A model generated the notes under the pieces. The model searched no databases. It was given only the letters and a program-made list of their open reading frames with translations, and had not been told where the DNA came from. A program made the translations under genes and the position numbers. DNA of 64,000 nucleotides, from positions 2,604,001 to 2,668,000 of the forward strand of contig NZ_CP034363.1 of NCBI RefSeq assembly GCF_007981265.1. The letters run 5' to 3'. Source of the DNA: Pantoea sp. CCBC3-3-1 (GTDB lineage: Bacteria; Pseudomonadota; Gammaproteobacteria; Enterobacterales; Enterobacteriaceae). Positions 37,203 through 46,421 of this stretch are shown in pieces (position 1 is the stretch's first letter; the number at the start of each line of letters is the position of its first letter).

Positions 37203-37652
37203 CTATTTACCGTACCAGCGTGGCTTGTTAATGATGTGATCTTCCCAATCCTGTACTTCGCTTTCGCGCACGGCAATATGCCTGACAGAAATACGGGCTG
37301 AATGCATCGCTGCCTTGGAGCCGCTGCGCAGCGGATGCCAGACGGGCAGATTTTTCCCTTCGGCCAGCACACGATAGGCGCAGCTTGGCGGCAGCCAGGA
37401 AAAAGTGGGCAGATTGTCACGCGTTAACTTGATGCAGTCCTCTTCTAAATCGAAGCGGCGTTCATAGTTATTGCACTGGCAGGTTTTGATATTGAGCTGG
37501 TTGCAGGCCACGTTAGTGAAGTAAATTTCATCCGTGTCAGCATCCTGCAACTTATTCAGGCAGCACTGGCCACAACCGTCACATAAGGATTCCCATTCCT
37601 CGTCACTCATTTGTTCCAGCTTTTTCTGCTGCCAGAAAGGGGTATCTGTCAT
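37203..37652 (-). CDS. ycgN: YcgN family cysteine cluster protein
   Basis: UPF0260 protein, 149 aa, with the conserved cysteine cluster [19 protein letters not shown] and a further Cys near DCIKLT, probably binding a metal or Fe-S cluster; function unknown. ATG 37652 chosen because AGGAC lies 7 bases upstream and the product begins [10 protein letters not shown] like E. coli YcgN. Order ycgN-ycgM-ycgL is that of E. coli. Confidence 0.93.
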   Translation of the reverse strand: MTDTPFWQQKKLEQMSDEEWESLCDGCGQCCLNKLQDADTDEIYFTNVACNQLNIKTCQCNNYERRFDLEEDCIKLTRDNLPTFSWLPPSCAYRVLAEGKNLPVWHPLRSGSKAAMHSARISVRHIAVRESEVQDWEDHIINKPRWYGK

Positions 37653-37715
37653 GTTAGTGTCCTGATTAAGTAAAAGCCCGCACCTTATAAACAGTTCGGG
37701 CTCCAGTTGCAAGTC

Positions 37716-38375
37716 TTACAGAACGCGAGTCGACACACCACGGCCGCCTAGTGAGACTTCAAGTTTGTCGCCCGAGACCATTGGGCCAACGCCTGCTGGC
37801 GTTCCGGTCAGGATAATATCGCCCGCGCGCAGGGTGAAGAACTGGCTCATATAGGCAATTAACGGCAGGATTTTGTGGATCATATCCTGTGTGCTTCCCT
37901 GCTGGCGCACTTCGCCGTTCACCACCAGCTTCAGCTCAACGTCTTGCGGATCGGCATCAAATTCATTCAGCGGAATAAAACCAGAAATCGGGCAGGAATT
38001 ATCAAAGCCCTTGGCTTTTTCCCACGGCTGGCCAGCCTTCTTACAGCCTGCCTGCACGTCGCGTAGTGTCAGATCAAGCGCAACGCCGTATCCGGCAATC
38101 GCCTTAGCGACGTGATCTTCTGAAGCGTGCCTGAGCGTTGAGCCAATCAGCACGGCCAGCTCAACTTCATGATGAACGGCCCCAAGACTCTGTGGAATAG
38201 ATAACGGCTGACGAATATCGCAGAGCGCCGTTTCCGGTTTGATAAATAACACAGGTTCAGACGGCGTTGCACTGCCCATTTCTTTGATGTGTTTTGCATA
38301 GTTACTGCCCACGCAGACCACTTTGCTCACCGGATAATCTAACAAAGCGCCCTGCCAGTTATGATGCTGATACAT
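37716..38375 (-). CDS. ycgM: Fumarylacetoacetate hydrolase family protein YcgM
   Basis: 219-aa FAH-superfamily enzyme, equal in length to E. coli YcgM. Metal-binding acidic residues in HHEVELAVLIG (Glu, Glu) and ALDLTLRD (Asp), and GDIILTGTPAGVG near the C-terminus. Proposed acylpyruvate hydrolase or oxaloacetate decarboxylase activity comes from relatives. Start MYQHHNWQGALLD is conserved; the longer frame upstream overlaps the transglycosylase gene. Confidence 0.93.
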   Translation of the reverse strand: MYQHHNWQGALLDYPVSKVVCVGSNYAKHIKEMGSATPSEPVLFIKPETALCDIRQPLSIPQSLGAVHHEVELAVLIGSTLRHASEDHVAKAIAGYGVALDLTLRDVQAGCKKAGQPWEKAKGFDNSCPISGFIPLNEFDADPQDVELKLVVNGEVRQQGSTQDMIHKILPLIAYMSQFFTLRAGDIILTGTPAGVGPMVSGDKLEVSLGGRGVSTRVL

Positions 38376-38427
38376 ACTGTTCCCCTGCCTGTTATGAGTT
38401 GGATGGCCATCGCTGGCCATCATTCCG

Positions 38428-39495
38428 TTACTGAGAAATCGCATCGGCCATCATGCCGATACTGATGGCAAAATAATATGACCGATTCCAGTGCATGATC
38501 ACACGGAAATTGTCATAAACCATAAATGCCCGGCCAGGTGCATCATCGGGCGTAATAATCCATGCGCGCTGTGAGGTATCGGGCAATGCCGCATCGCTGT
38601 TCATTCGTACGCCAAGCTTTTGCCACTCACCAACGGTTTTTGCCTGACCATTTTTCAGGCCGGCCTGCTCCGGCACAAAATCTACCGGCAGGATCACTTC
38701 CCGGCCCCAACTTTGTCCGGGCTTCCAGCCTTCAGTGGCCAGATAATTAGCCGTTGAGGCGAAAACATCATTAATGTTATTCCAGATATCGATTTTACCG
38801 TCGCCATCGCCGTCAACGCCGTAGCGCAGGAAAGAGGAAGGCATAAACTGGTTTTGCCCCATCGCGCCCGCCCAGGAGCCTTTCATTCGATCTGCGGTAA
38901 TGTGCTGCTGCTGGATAATCTGCAATGCTGCGTTCAGTTCTTTGGTAAAGAATGCCTCACGGCGTCCTTCAAACGCTAACGTTGCCAGCGCGGAGACAAC
39001 ATCTTCCCTACCCTGGATTTTACCAAAGCTGCTCTCCATCGCCCACAGCGCCACTATATACTGCGGCTGCACGCCATATTGCTGGCTAATCGGCAATAAT
39101 GCGCTCTGCTGCTGTTGATAATTATCGCGGGCCTGCTGAATTTTCCACTGGGGTAAAACACGGTTCAGGTAATCGCCCAGCGTGACCTTTTTCTCCAGCT
39201 GGTTACGATCGGAAGAAATGACATGATCGACGAAATGAACGTTGGCAAACGCGCTGTCGAGAGTCGCCTGATCGATCCCCTGCTGTCTGGCCTGCATCTT
39301 GAGCTGTTCAACATAGGCGGGGAATTCGGCGGGATCGCGACCTTCTGTCGCCAGCGTCGTTTTACCGGCGGTGGCAGATTGCGCCGTCGATTTGGCCGGG
39401 GCACTATTTTCAGGCGTAGGCGCGGCGTTGTTTTTACTGGCACATCCGGCCAGTACGAGTGAGAGAATAAGAGTACTGAGGGAAGTAAGCTTCAT
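38428..39495 (-). CDS. MltB-like lytic murein transglycosylase lipoprotein
   Basis: Cleaves glycan strands of peptidoglycan with 1,6-anhydro product formation. 355 aa. Lipobox LVLAGC (Cys18), a Pro/Ala/Ser linker, then the Slt35-like domain with catalytic Glu154 in WAMESSFG and the EF-hand-like loop DGDGDGKIDIWN. It is not present between ycgM and ycgL in E. coli, so it is an addition typical of other enterobacteria. Anchoring in the outer membrane is inferred from residue +2 not being Asp. Confidence 0.9.
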   Translation of the reverse strand: MKLTSLSTLILSLVLAGCASKNNAAPTPENSAPAKSTAQSATAGKTTLATEGRDPAEFPAYVEQLKMQARQQGIDQATLDSAFANVHFVDHVISSDRNQLEKKVTLGDYLNRVLPQWKIQQARDNYQQQQSALLPISQQYGVQPQYIVALWAMESSFGKIQGREDVVSALATLAFEGRREAFFTKELNAALQIIQQQHITADRMKGSWAGAMGQNQFMPSSFLRYGVDGDGDGKIDIWNNINDVFASTANYLATEGWKPGQSWGREVILPVDFVPEQAGLKNGQAKTVGEWQKLGVRMNSDAALPDTSQRAWIITPDDAPGRAFMVYDNFRVIMHWNRSYYFAISIGMMADAISQ

Positions 39496-39583
39496 GCGGG
39501 CGGCCTTTTAAGAGATTCCCGCCACAAATTAAATTCAGTTCAGCGTGTCTGCGGCGGGAATATATTCTACAGATGATTCCTAA

Positions 39584-39859
39584 TTAATGTTTTTTCTCTT
39601 TTTCCAGATGGATCTTAAGCAGGCTTTCCAGCGGAGGCGGCATTTGCAAATAATACCCCTGCTCCTCCAGTGCCGCTTTCACTTTAGCGAGGTCAGCGTT
39701 TGCCAGCCGTTTGCTCCCGTCGAGCGGCAGCATCATTGCCAGCTGGGGTTTGCCAAATCCCTGCATCAGTTCAGCAGGAACGCGTGAGAAATCGTCTTTT
39801 TTTTCGACATAAAGATAAGTCTGGTCACGCTTAGGGCTTCTGTAGATCACACAAAACAT
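39584..39859 (-). CDS. ycgL: YcgL domain protein
   Basis: 91-aa protein of the YcgL family (DUF709). [28 protein letters not shown] and the C-terminal [13 protein letters not shown] are family signatures. The fold is known in the family but the function is not; it adjoins minC as in E. coli, transcribed away from it. Confidence 0.93.
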   Translation of the reverse strand: MFCVIYRSPKRDQTYLYVEKKDDFSRVPAELMQGFGKPQLAMMLPLDGSKRLANADLAKVKAALEEQGYYLQMPPPLESLLKIHLEKEKKH

Positions 39860-40016
39860 AGATTTTACTCGAATTAACCTGGATGGTGGCTTGCCTGAAT
39901 ATAGCAGTAACTATAACATGCTTGCAGAACTTCGGAATATTGTCCCGATGCGATTAAACGTCAGCCTGACGGCATTTAAGCATCAGGATTATAAATAACA
40001 GGACCGAGCGGGACAG

Positions 40017-40706
40017 ATGTCACAAACGCCAATCGAGTTAAAGGGCAGCGGTTTTACTCTGTCTGTTGTTCATCTACACCACCATGATGCAGAAGTGGTG
40101 CGTCAGGCGCTTCAGGATAAAGTCAATCAGGCGCCTGCCTTCCTGAAAAATGCGCCGGTGGTTTTAAACGTGGCCTCCCTGACCAGCGACGTTGACTGGC
40201 GGCAAATGCAACAAGCTATTGCTGCCACCGGCCTGCATATCGTTGGCGTCAGCGGCTGCAAAGATGAGGCGCTTAAGCGCATCATTAGCCGTGCCGGTTT
40301 GCCTTTGCTGTCAGAAGGTAAAGAACAAAAAGCAGGTGCGACTGCCGAACCTGCAAAACCTGTTGAGCCCCCTGCTACCAAAACCCGGGTGGTCAATACG
40401 CCCGTTCGTTCCGGCCAGCAAATTTATGCCAAAAACAGCGATCTGATCGTTACCAGCAGCGTGAGTGCCGGTGCCGAGCTGATCGCCGACGGGAATATCC
40501 ATATTTACGGCATGATGCGTGGCCGTGCCCTTGCGGGTGCAGGCGGCGATCGTGATTGTCAGATTTTTTGCACCAACTTGTCAGCAGAGCTGGTTTCCAT
40601 CGCCGGTGAATACTGGATTATGGACCAAATCCCTGCTGAATTTTTTGCGAAAGCATCGCGTCTTTGTTTAAAAGACGGTGCTTTGACTATACAGACACTG
40701 AACTGA
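40017..40706 (+). CDS. minC: Septum site-determining protein MinC
   Basis: Inhibitor of FtsZ polymerisation, targeted to the membrane by MinD. 229 aa: N-terminal FtsZ-inhibiting domain (1-100), Pro/Ala linker (about 108-125), C-terminal beta-helix domain that binds MinD and dimerises ([10 protein letters not shown]...[14 protein letters not shown]). First gene of minCDE. Confidence 0.96.
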   Translation: MSQTPIELKGSGFTLSVVHLHHHDAEVVRQALQDKVNQAPAFLKNAPVVLNVASLTSDVDWRQMQQAIAATGLHIVGVSGCKDEALKRIISRAGLPLLSEGKEQKAGATAEPAKPVEPPATKTRVVNTPVRSGQQIYAKNSDLIVTSSVSAGAELIADGNIHIYGMMRGRALAGAGGDRDCQIFCTNLSAELVSIAGEYWIMDQIPAEFFAKASRLCLKDGALTIQTLN

Positions 40707-40748
40707 GCCAGGCTCACGAGCCCTTTCTTTTCTTAAGGAAATCATTAT

Positions 40749-41561
40749 ATGGCACGCATTATTGTAGTTACGTCAGGTAAGGGAGGCGTGGGGAAAACCA
40801 CGTCCAGCGCGGCCATCGCTACCGGTTTAGCCCAGAAAGGTAAAAAAACCGTGGTCATCGATTTTGATATCGGTCTGCGGAATCTTGATTTAATCATGGG
40901 CTGTGAACGTCGGGTAGTTTACGACTTTGTTAACGTCATTCAGGGCGATGCTTCCCTGAACCAGGCGTTAATTAAAGACAAACGTACCGAAAACCTGTTT
41001 ATTCTGCCCGCTTCGCAGACGCGCGATAAAGATGCGCTGACCCGTGAAGGCGTTGAAAAAGTGCTGAACGATCTCACCAGCATGGATTTCGAGTTTATCG
41101 TTTGTGATTCACCCGCGGGTATCGAAACCGGCGCGCTGATGGCACTGTACTTTGCCGATGAAGCGATTATCACCACTAACCCTGAAGTCTCTTCCGTACG
41201 TGACTCAGACCGTATCCTGGGTATTCTGTCCTCTAAGTCTCGCCGGGCAGAAAACGGGCAGGATCCGATCAAAGAACATCTGCTGCTGACGCGCTATAAC
41301 CCAGGCCGCGTAAGCCGTGGTGATATGTTGAGCATGGAAGATGTGCTGGAGATCCTGCGTATTCCACTGGCTGGCGTTATCCCGGAAGACCAGTCGGTGC
41401 TCAGAGCGTCCAACCAGGGTGAACCGGTGATTCTTGATACCGAATCGGACGCGGGCAAAGCCTATGCGGACACCGTAGATCGTATTCTTGGAGAAGAACG
41501 TCCCTTCCGCTTCATCGAAGAAGAGAAGAAGGGTTTTCTGAAACGCCTGTTTGGGGGATAA
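40749..41561 (+). CDS. minD: Septum site-determining ATPase MinD
   Basis: Deviant Walker A ATPase that recruits MinC to the membrane and oscillates with MinE. 270 aa. Walker A KGGVGKTT at 10-17 with the signature Lys11, and the C-terminal amphipathic membrane-targeting helix KGFLKRLFGG. 42 bases after minC and 3 bases before minE. Confidence 0.98.
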   Translation: MARIIVVTSGKGGVGKTTSSAAIATGLAQKGKKTVVIDFDIGLRNLDLIMGCERRVVYDFVNVIQGDASLNQALIKDKRTENLFILPASQTRDKDALTREGVEKVLNDLTSMDFEFIVCDSPAGIETGALMALYFADEAIITTNPEVSSVRDSDRILGILSSKSRRAENGQDPIKEHLLLTRYNPGRVSRGDMLSMEDVLEILRIPLAGVIPEDQSVLRASNQGEPVILDTESDAGKAYADTVDRILGEERPFRFIEEEKKGFLKRLFGG

Positions 41562-41564
41562 ACC

Positions 41565-41834
41565 ATGGCCTTACTCGATTTCTTTTTATCCCGTAAAAAG
41601 AGCACAGCCAATATAGCCAAGGAACGGCTACAGATTATCGTGGCGGAACGCAGGAGGGGCGACAGCGAGCCCCACTACCTGCCGCAGCTGAAAAGGGATA
41701 TTCTGGAAGTCATTTGCAAATACGTGAAGATCGACCCGGAAATGCTCAGCGTGAAGCTGGATCAAAAAGATGATGACATTTCGATTCTTGAGCTTAACGT
41801 CACGCTGCCTGAGGCAGAAGATACGCCGAAATGA
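41565..41834 (+). CDS. minE: Cell division topological specificity factor MinE
   Basis: Stimulates MinD ATPase and drives pole-to-pole oscillation. 89 aa. N-terminal membrane and MinD-contact segment [22 protein letters not shown]-terminal topological specificity domain. ATG follows the minD stop with a GGGGG-containing site. Confidence 0.97.
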   Translation: MALLDFFLSRKKSTANIAKERLQIIVAERRRGDSEPHYLPQLKRDILEVICKYVKIDPEMLSVKLDQKDDDISILELNVTLPEAEDTPK

Positions 41835-41855
41835 CCCCATCCTGCGCCTGATCCT

Positions 41856-41875
41856 CCCCTGCTTTTTGGCAGGGG
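41856..41875. terminator. Hairpin between minE and rnd
   Basis: 7-bp stem CCCCTGC/GCAGGGG with a T-rich loop between the convergent genes. No U-tract after the stem, so a weak or Rho-assisted terminator. Confidence 0.55.
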
Positions 41876-41887
41876 AAGATTAATGCC

Positions 41888-43009
41888 TCAACAGGCCGCA
41901 AGGATCTGTTTAACGTCTTCAGCAAGCAGCTCGCCGCGCCAGCCGTCAATCAGTTCCGGTAGCGAAGTCCGTGGCTTCAGGTTCCAGTGCCAGTTCAGTA
42001 ACTGGTTGATCTGACGACGAGAAGCCAGCAGTTCCTGGCTCACGCCATTTTTTTCCGCTACCTCTGCCATCAGTGCTTTCAGCTCTTTAAAGACCTTTTT
42101 ATAAGCTGGCTTATCGATCAGGTTCTCAAGCGGCCTGGGCAGTTCGCTCTCATCAAGCTCATTTGCCGCTGCAACCAGCGCCACCAGCGTTTTACCGTGG
42201 AAGCGGATTTCCTGTCCTGCCAGGCCAAGATGATCGAGCTCCGCCAGAGAACCCGGCATAAAGCGCGCGACTTTCCAGAGATTCTCTTCACGCACCACGA
42301 AATTGACCGCCATGTCTTTCTCACGTGCCAGCTCCAGACGCCATGCCGCCAGCAGACGCAGCGCCGCCAGTTGACGAGGACGTAACTGCCAGGCATTAGT
42401 TATCTCGCGCCAGGCTTCTTCTGGTGCTACCACGCGTTGACGTCGCTTACACAGCAAACCGCACTCGTTCAGGGCCGCACCAATTTTGCCGTTCGCCTCG
42501 GCTTCGGCCATCAGTTTTTCGGCAATCGGCAGCAGATAAAACACGTCGGCGGCAGCATACTGACACTGTTTTTCGGTCAGCGGACGTGCAAGCCAGTCGG
42601 TGCGGGATTCGCTCTTGTCCAGCGCGATGCCGGTAAAGGATTCAACGATAGTCGCGAAGCCACAGGAGAGCGGCCGGCCGGTAAAGGCAGCCAGAATCTG
42701 AGTATCGATCATCGGCTCAGGCAGCACGCCATATTCATGCAGAAAGACTTCAAGATCTTCGCTGCCGGCGTGCAGGAACTTGATGATGTTTTTATCAAGG
42801 ATCAGTTCGCGTAACGGCCCCCACTCGGTAATCGGCAGCGGATCGATTAACGCAATCTGCTGGCCATCGAAAAGCTGGATTAGCCCAAGGGCGGGATAGT
42901 AGGTGCGGGTACGAACAAATTCAGTATCCAGCGCCACGGCGGCGACCTGACGGGCGGCATTGCAAACTTCAGCCAGCGCCTCGTTGGTGGTTATCATGGT
43001 GTAATTCAA
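41888..43009 (-). CDS. rnd: Ribonuclease D
   Basis: 3'-5' exoribonuclease maturing tRNA ends. 373 aa. DEDD exonuclease motifs: ALDTEFVRT (about 27-35), LHAGSEDLEVF, and YAAADVFYLLP, followed by two HRDC domains. The start is TTG at 43009 with GAGG seven bases upstream, giving MNYTMITTNEAL, the same as the known UUG start of E. coli rnd. ATG four codons in is less likely. Confidence 0.94.
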   Translation of the reverse strand: MNYTMITTNEALAEVCNAARQVAAVALDTEFVRTRTYYPALGLIQLFDGQQIALIDPLPITEWGPLRELILDKNIIKFLHAGSEDLEVFLHEYGVLPEPMIDTQILAAFTGRPLSCGFATIVESFTGIALDKSESRTDWLARPLTEKQCQYAAADVFYLLPIAEKLMAEAEANGKIGAALNECGLLCKRRQRVVAPEEAWREITNAWQLRPRQLAALRLLAAWRLELAREKDMAVNFVVREENLWKVARFMPGSLAELDHLGLAGQEIRFHGKTLVALVAAANELDESELPRPLENLIDKPAYKKVFKELKALMAEVAEKNGVSQELLASRRQINQLLNWHWNLKPRTSLPELIDGWRGELLAEDVKQILAAC

Positions 43010-43053
43010 AGTGATCCTCTCGCTGCGGCTTGAACTGCCTCAGTGTGATTCAA

Positions 43054-43078
43054 TAAAAACGCCGGCTTGACCGGCGTT
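43054..43078 (-). terminator. fadD terminator
   Basis: On the minus strand AACGCCGG/CCGGCGTT with a four-base loop, then five T residues, 26 bases after the fadD stop and before rnd. Confidence 0.8.
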
Positions 43079-43103
43079 TGTGTATTCTCAGAGCCCGCTA
43101 GCT

Positions 43104-44786
43104 TTAACTGGCCTGCGCCGCTTTCAGCGTTTCATCGCGCAGCTGACGTCGCAAGATTTTTCCGACGTTAGTTTTCGGTAAATCTTCACGAAACTCAACG
43201 ATTTTTGGAATTTTATAGCCGGTCAGATGTTTTTTACAGTGCGCAATCAGCTCATCTTTGGTCAGGGAAGCCTCTTTCTTAACCACGCAGATTTTGACGA
43301 TCTCACCCGCGACCGGATCGGGTACGCCGATCGCTGCGGCTTCACGCACTTTCGGGTGCAACATCAGCACATCTTCAATCTCATTAGGATAAACATTGAA
43401 TCCGGAAACCAGAATCATATCCTTTTTTCGGTCGACAATTCGAATGAAACCTTCCGGATCAACCCTAACAATATCACCGCTGTGAAGCCATCCATTTTTC
43501 AGCACTTCATCGGTCTCCGCGGGACGCTGCCAGTAGCCGAGCATCACCTGCGGCCCCTTGATACACAGCTCGCCAGGCTCCCCGTTACTGACCTCATTCC
43601 CCCGATCGTCCACCAGCTTAATATCGGTAGAGGGTACGGGCAGCCCAATGCTGCCGCTGTGGTAACGAATATCGTAAGGATTAACCGAAACCAGCGGCGA
43701 ACACTCGGTCAGGCCGTAACCTTCCAGGAGATAATGCCCGGTCAGCTTTTCCCAACGTTCGGCCACGGCTTTTTGTACCGCCATGCCGCCGCCTGCGGAA
43801 AGCGTCAGGCTGGAGAAATCTAACTTCTGGAAGTCGTTATCATTTAATAATGCGTTAAACAGCGTGTTGACGCCGGTAATGGCAGTAAAACGGGTTTTAG
43901 CCAGCTCTTTTACCATCCCAGGAATATCGCGCGGATTGGTTATCAGCAGATTGGCACCGCCCAGCTCCAGAAACAGCAGACAGTTAACCGTCAGCGCAAA
44001 AATATGGTACAGCGGCAGCGCGGTTACTACCGTCTCTTTTCCGTCCTTGAGTAAAGAACCATAGGTCGCTTTAGTCTGTTCAAGGTTGGCCTGCATATTA
44101 CGATGGGTAAGCATGGCGCCTTTCGCCACGCCTGTGGTGCCGCCGGTATATTGCAAGAAAGCCAGATCGTCATTAATAATTTCAGGCCGCGTATACTGCA
44201 TTCGATAGCCTTTATGCAGCGCGCGCCTGAATGAGATAGCATCCGGCAAATGGTATTTCGGTACCAGACGCTTAATATAGCGAACAACAAAATTCACCAG
44301 CGTCGCTTTAGCGGGTGATAACTGGTCGCCTAAACGGGAAAGAATAACGTGCTTAACCTGTGTTTTTGCGACCACTTTTTCCAGCGTGTGCGCAAAGTTA
44401 GAGACAATAACAATGGCGCTGGCACCACTGTCATTCAGCTGATGTTCCAGCTCACGAGGCGTATATAAAGGATTAACGTTCACCACCACCATACCGGCAC
44501 GCAAAACGCCAAATAAAGCAACAGGATACTGCAACAGATTCGGCATCATCAGCGCAACCCTGTCGCCTTTTTTCAACCCTAATCCCTGCTGCAACCAGGC
44601 AGCAAAAGCCCGGCTGCGTTCTTCCAGTTTCCGGAAAGTCATTGCCTGACCCATATTGATAAATGCAGGGCGATCGTCATAACGCCTGACGGCCTGTTCA
44701 AAAAGATCAACCAGGGACGTATAACGATCGGCGCTGATTTCAGCCGGAACATCGGCAGGATAACGGTTTAACCAAACCTTATTCAA
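43104..44786 (-). CDS. fadD: Long-chain fatty acid-CoA ligase FadD
   Basis: Activates incoming long-chain fatty acids to acyl-CoA at the inner membrane, feeding beta-oxidation and producing the FadR ligand. 560 aa (E. coli 561). ATP/AMP signature [40 protein letters not shown], and FACS motif region [20 protein letters not shown]. Start: TTG 44786, since AGAGGTG lies 6 bases upstream and the product then begins as E. coli FadD ([12 protein letters not shown]). The ATG 13 codons earlier is unconserved. A FadR operator lies upstream. Confidence 0.95.
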   Translation of the reverse strand: MNKVWLNRYPADVPAEISADRYTSLVDLFEQAVRRYDDRPAFINMGQAMTFRKLEERSRAFAAWLQQGLGLKKGDRVALMMPNLLQYPVALFGVLRAGMVVVNVNPLYTPRELEHQLNDSGASAIVIVSNFAHTLEKVVAKTQVKHVILSRLGDQLSPAKATLVNFVVRYIKRLVPKYHLPDAISFRRALHKGYRMQYTRPEIINDDLAFLQYTGGTTGVAKGAMLTHRNMQANLEQTKATYGSLLKDGKETVVTALPLYHIFALTVNCLLFLELGGANLLITNPRDIPGMVKELAKTRFTAITGVNTLFNALLNDNDFQKLDFSSLTLSAGGGMAVQKAVAERWEKLTGHYLLEGYGLTECSPLVSVNPYDIRYHSGSIGLPVPSTDIKLVDDRGNEVSNGEPGELCIKGPQVMLGYWQRPAETDEVLKNGWLHSGDIVRVDPEGFIRIVDRKKDMILVSGFNVYPNEIEDVLMLHPKVREAAAIGVPDPVAGEIVKICVVKKEASLTKDELIAHCKKHLTGYKIPKIVEFREDLPKTNVGKILRRQLRDETLKAAQAS

Positions 44787-44854
44787 GGAAACACCTCTGA
44801 AACGTGTATTTGTTGTCATCGCCACCTCAGCCTAACCGCCGTTAACATTATTTT

Positions 44855-44871
44855 AACTCAGCGTACCAGTT
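44855..44871 (-). promoter_or_regulatory. FadR operator of fadD
   Basis: On the minus strand AACTGGTACGCTGAGTT. It retains CTGGT..G...AGTT of the FadR consensus and closely resembles the known E. coli fadD site. It lies 69 bases upstream of the fadD start, next to a TAAAAT element that could be the -10. FadR itself is encoded at 29362-30081. Confidence 0.75.
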
Positions 44872-44938
44872 TGCTGAACACGTCGTTTTGAGGTTGCGAA
44901 GCGCATCACTAAATTAATCTCATCCTGAGATAATGGAT

Positions 44939-44977
44939 AAAAAATGACCCGGCGACTGAATTCAGCCGTCGGGTCAT
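44939..44977 (-). terminator. yeaY terminator
   Basis: A long hairpin (ATGACCCG...CGGGTCAT with one internal mismatch and a wobble pair) 20 bases after the yeaY stop is followed on the minus strand by six T residues. Confidence 0.85.
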
Positions 44978-44996
44978 AAATGAATTCTGTCTGTCA

Positions 44997-45596
44997 CTAT
45001 TCAGTGAGAATAGTTTGCACTTCAGCCGGCCCCTGATTATAAAACATCATGCCCGGCGGCGGCCCCCAATATCCACCACGATGGTGGCCACGCGGCGGCC
45101 CGTACCAAATCCAGGGATCCATCGGCGGCGGCGCCGATACCACCTGCTGGGTCAAATGCCAGCGCTGATAACCGGTTACGGCAATCGTTACAAACTGATA
45201 GGCCGCCTGCCCGACTTCGCCCTGCTCCGTTCCCTTAATGGTGCCAACAACCGTCACCATCTGATTGTTGAAATCAACCGGGTCGACGAAGCCATTGATG
45301 TCAGCATAAATGCGGCCGATTGACGGGCTTCCCAGCACCGGCCTGGCGGTTTCGTCCAGACGCATGGCGGCAATTTCCAGCCGGGTGGTGCCATTTTTAT
45401 TGGTCACCTTCACCACTTTTCCACCAAAACGCGACTCCTGCCCAACATAAATCTGCGGCGCGTTCAACACCCGAACCAAATCCTGCTGTGGTGTGGGTGA
45501 CGAGCCTTTTACGGAATCCGGCACGCTAACACACCCCGACAGCAGCAGCGCAGCCAGCAGTAAACTTCCTAATGGTAACAACATACTTTTACGCAT
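44997..45596 (-). CDS. yeaY: Slp family outer-membrane lipoprotein YeaY
   Basis: Starvation lipoprotein family member, 199 aa (E. coli 193). Signal with lipobox LLLSGC (Cys22). The body has the family motif [21 protein letters not shown] and [16 protein letters not shown]...VTVVGTI. A Pro/Gly/Trp/His-rich tail follows. Function beyond stress association is not known. Confidence 0.92.
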   Translation of the reverse strand: MRKSMLLPLGSLLLAALLLSGCVSVPDSVKGSSPTPQQDLVRVLNAPQIYVGQESRFGGKVVKVTNKNGTTRLEIAAMRLDETARPVLGSPSIGRIYADINGFVDPVDFNNQMVTVVGTIKGTEQGEVGQAAYQFVTIAVTGYQRWHLTQQVVSAPPPMDPWIWYGPPRGHHRGGYWGPPPGMMFYNQGPAEVQTILTE

Positions 45597-45653
45597 AACG
45601 TTCTCCAGGAGACTGCTAACTTTGACTGCAAGCGGGCAGATTAGTTGCTGAAA

Positions 45654-46355
45654 TTACTCACGGCCCGGTAATTTTTTCCATGTCACTTCGTTACGCAGAT
45701 AAGTGGGTTCCGCCTGCTCCACCGCCACGGTTTTCCCTGCCGCGAAGTCGATAGCCGCCAGCGGCAGCATATCTTCTGCACAAGGTAATTCGACCTCTGT
45801 GGCGTGAAGTTCCAGCGGGCTGGCTTCAGCCAGCTGTGGATGGGCTTTCCAGCCGGTGCCGACCATCGCCCAGCTGCCGGTAAGCGCAGCCATGCGTGTT
45901 AAGGCGTCTTCTGGCTTTAACACCGCTTCGCTTGCTTCTCCCTGCCAGACGCCCTGTTCATCACGCTGATATTCGGCCCAGTAAACTTCCCCCATGCGCG
46001 CATCAATCGCTGCAAGCACGCGGCTGGCGCCCTGTAAACGCCAGGCGCTTTGCGCCATGGTTTTCAGCGTTGAAACGCCAATCATGGGCAAGTCAGCACC
46101 CAGCGCCATCCCCTGTGCAATGCCAATCCCGATACGTACGCCGGTAAAGCTCCCCGGCCCACGTCCGTAAGCCAGCGCATCCAGCCCGGTTAGCGCCATT
46201 TGCTCTTGCTGAAGAAGTGTCTGCACCATCGGCAAAATTCGCTGCGTATGTTCGCGCGCGCAAAGCTCGAAGTGGGCCGTCACGTTCTCATCATTCAGTA
46301 AAGCAACGGAACAGGCCTCCGTAGCCGTATCAATAGCTAAAATTCGCGTGGACAT
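45654..46355 (-). CDS. tsaB: tRNA t6A biosynthesis protein TsaB (YeaZ)
   Basis: Non-catalytic ASKHA-fold partner of TsaD in threonylcarbamoyl-adenosine (t6A37) formation on ANN-decoding tRNAs. 233 aa. [14 protein letters not shown] at the N-terminus and [14 protein letters not shown] near residue 70 are diagnostic. ATG 46355 is selected; the 16 codons upstream are unconserved. Confidence 0.95.
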   Translation of the reverse strand: MSTRILAIDTATEACSVALLNDENVTAHFELCAREHTQRILPMVQTLLQQEQMALTGLDALAYGRGPGSFTGVRIGIGIAQGMALGADLPMIGVSTLKTMAQSAWRLQGASRVLAAIDARMGEVYWAEYQRDEQGVWQGEASEAVLKPEDALTRMAALTGSWAMVGTGWKAHPQLAEASPLELHATEVELPCAEDMLPLAAIDFAAGKTVAVEQAEPTYLRNEVTWKKLPGRE

Positions 46356-46421
46356 ACTTATCTCTGAACCTCTGGCGGGAGAAAAATTTTCGGCGCGCAG
46401 CATAGCATACTGCGCGAGGAA

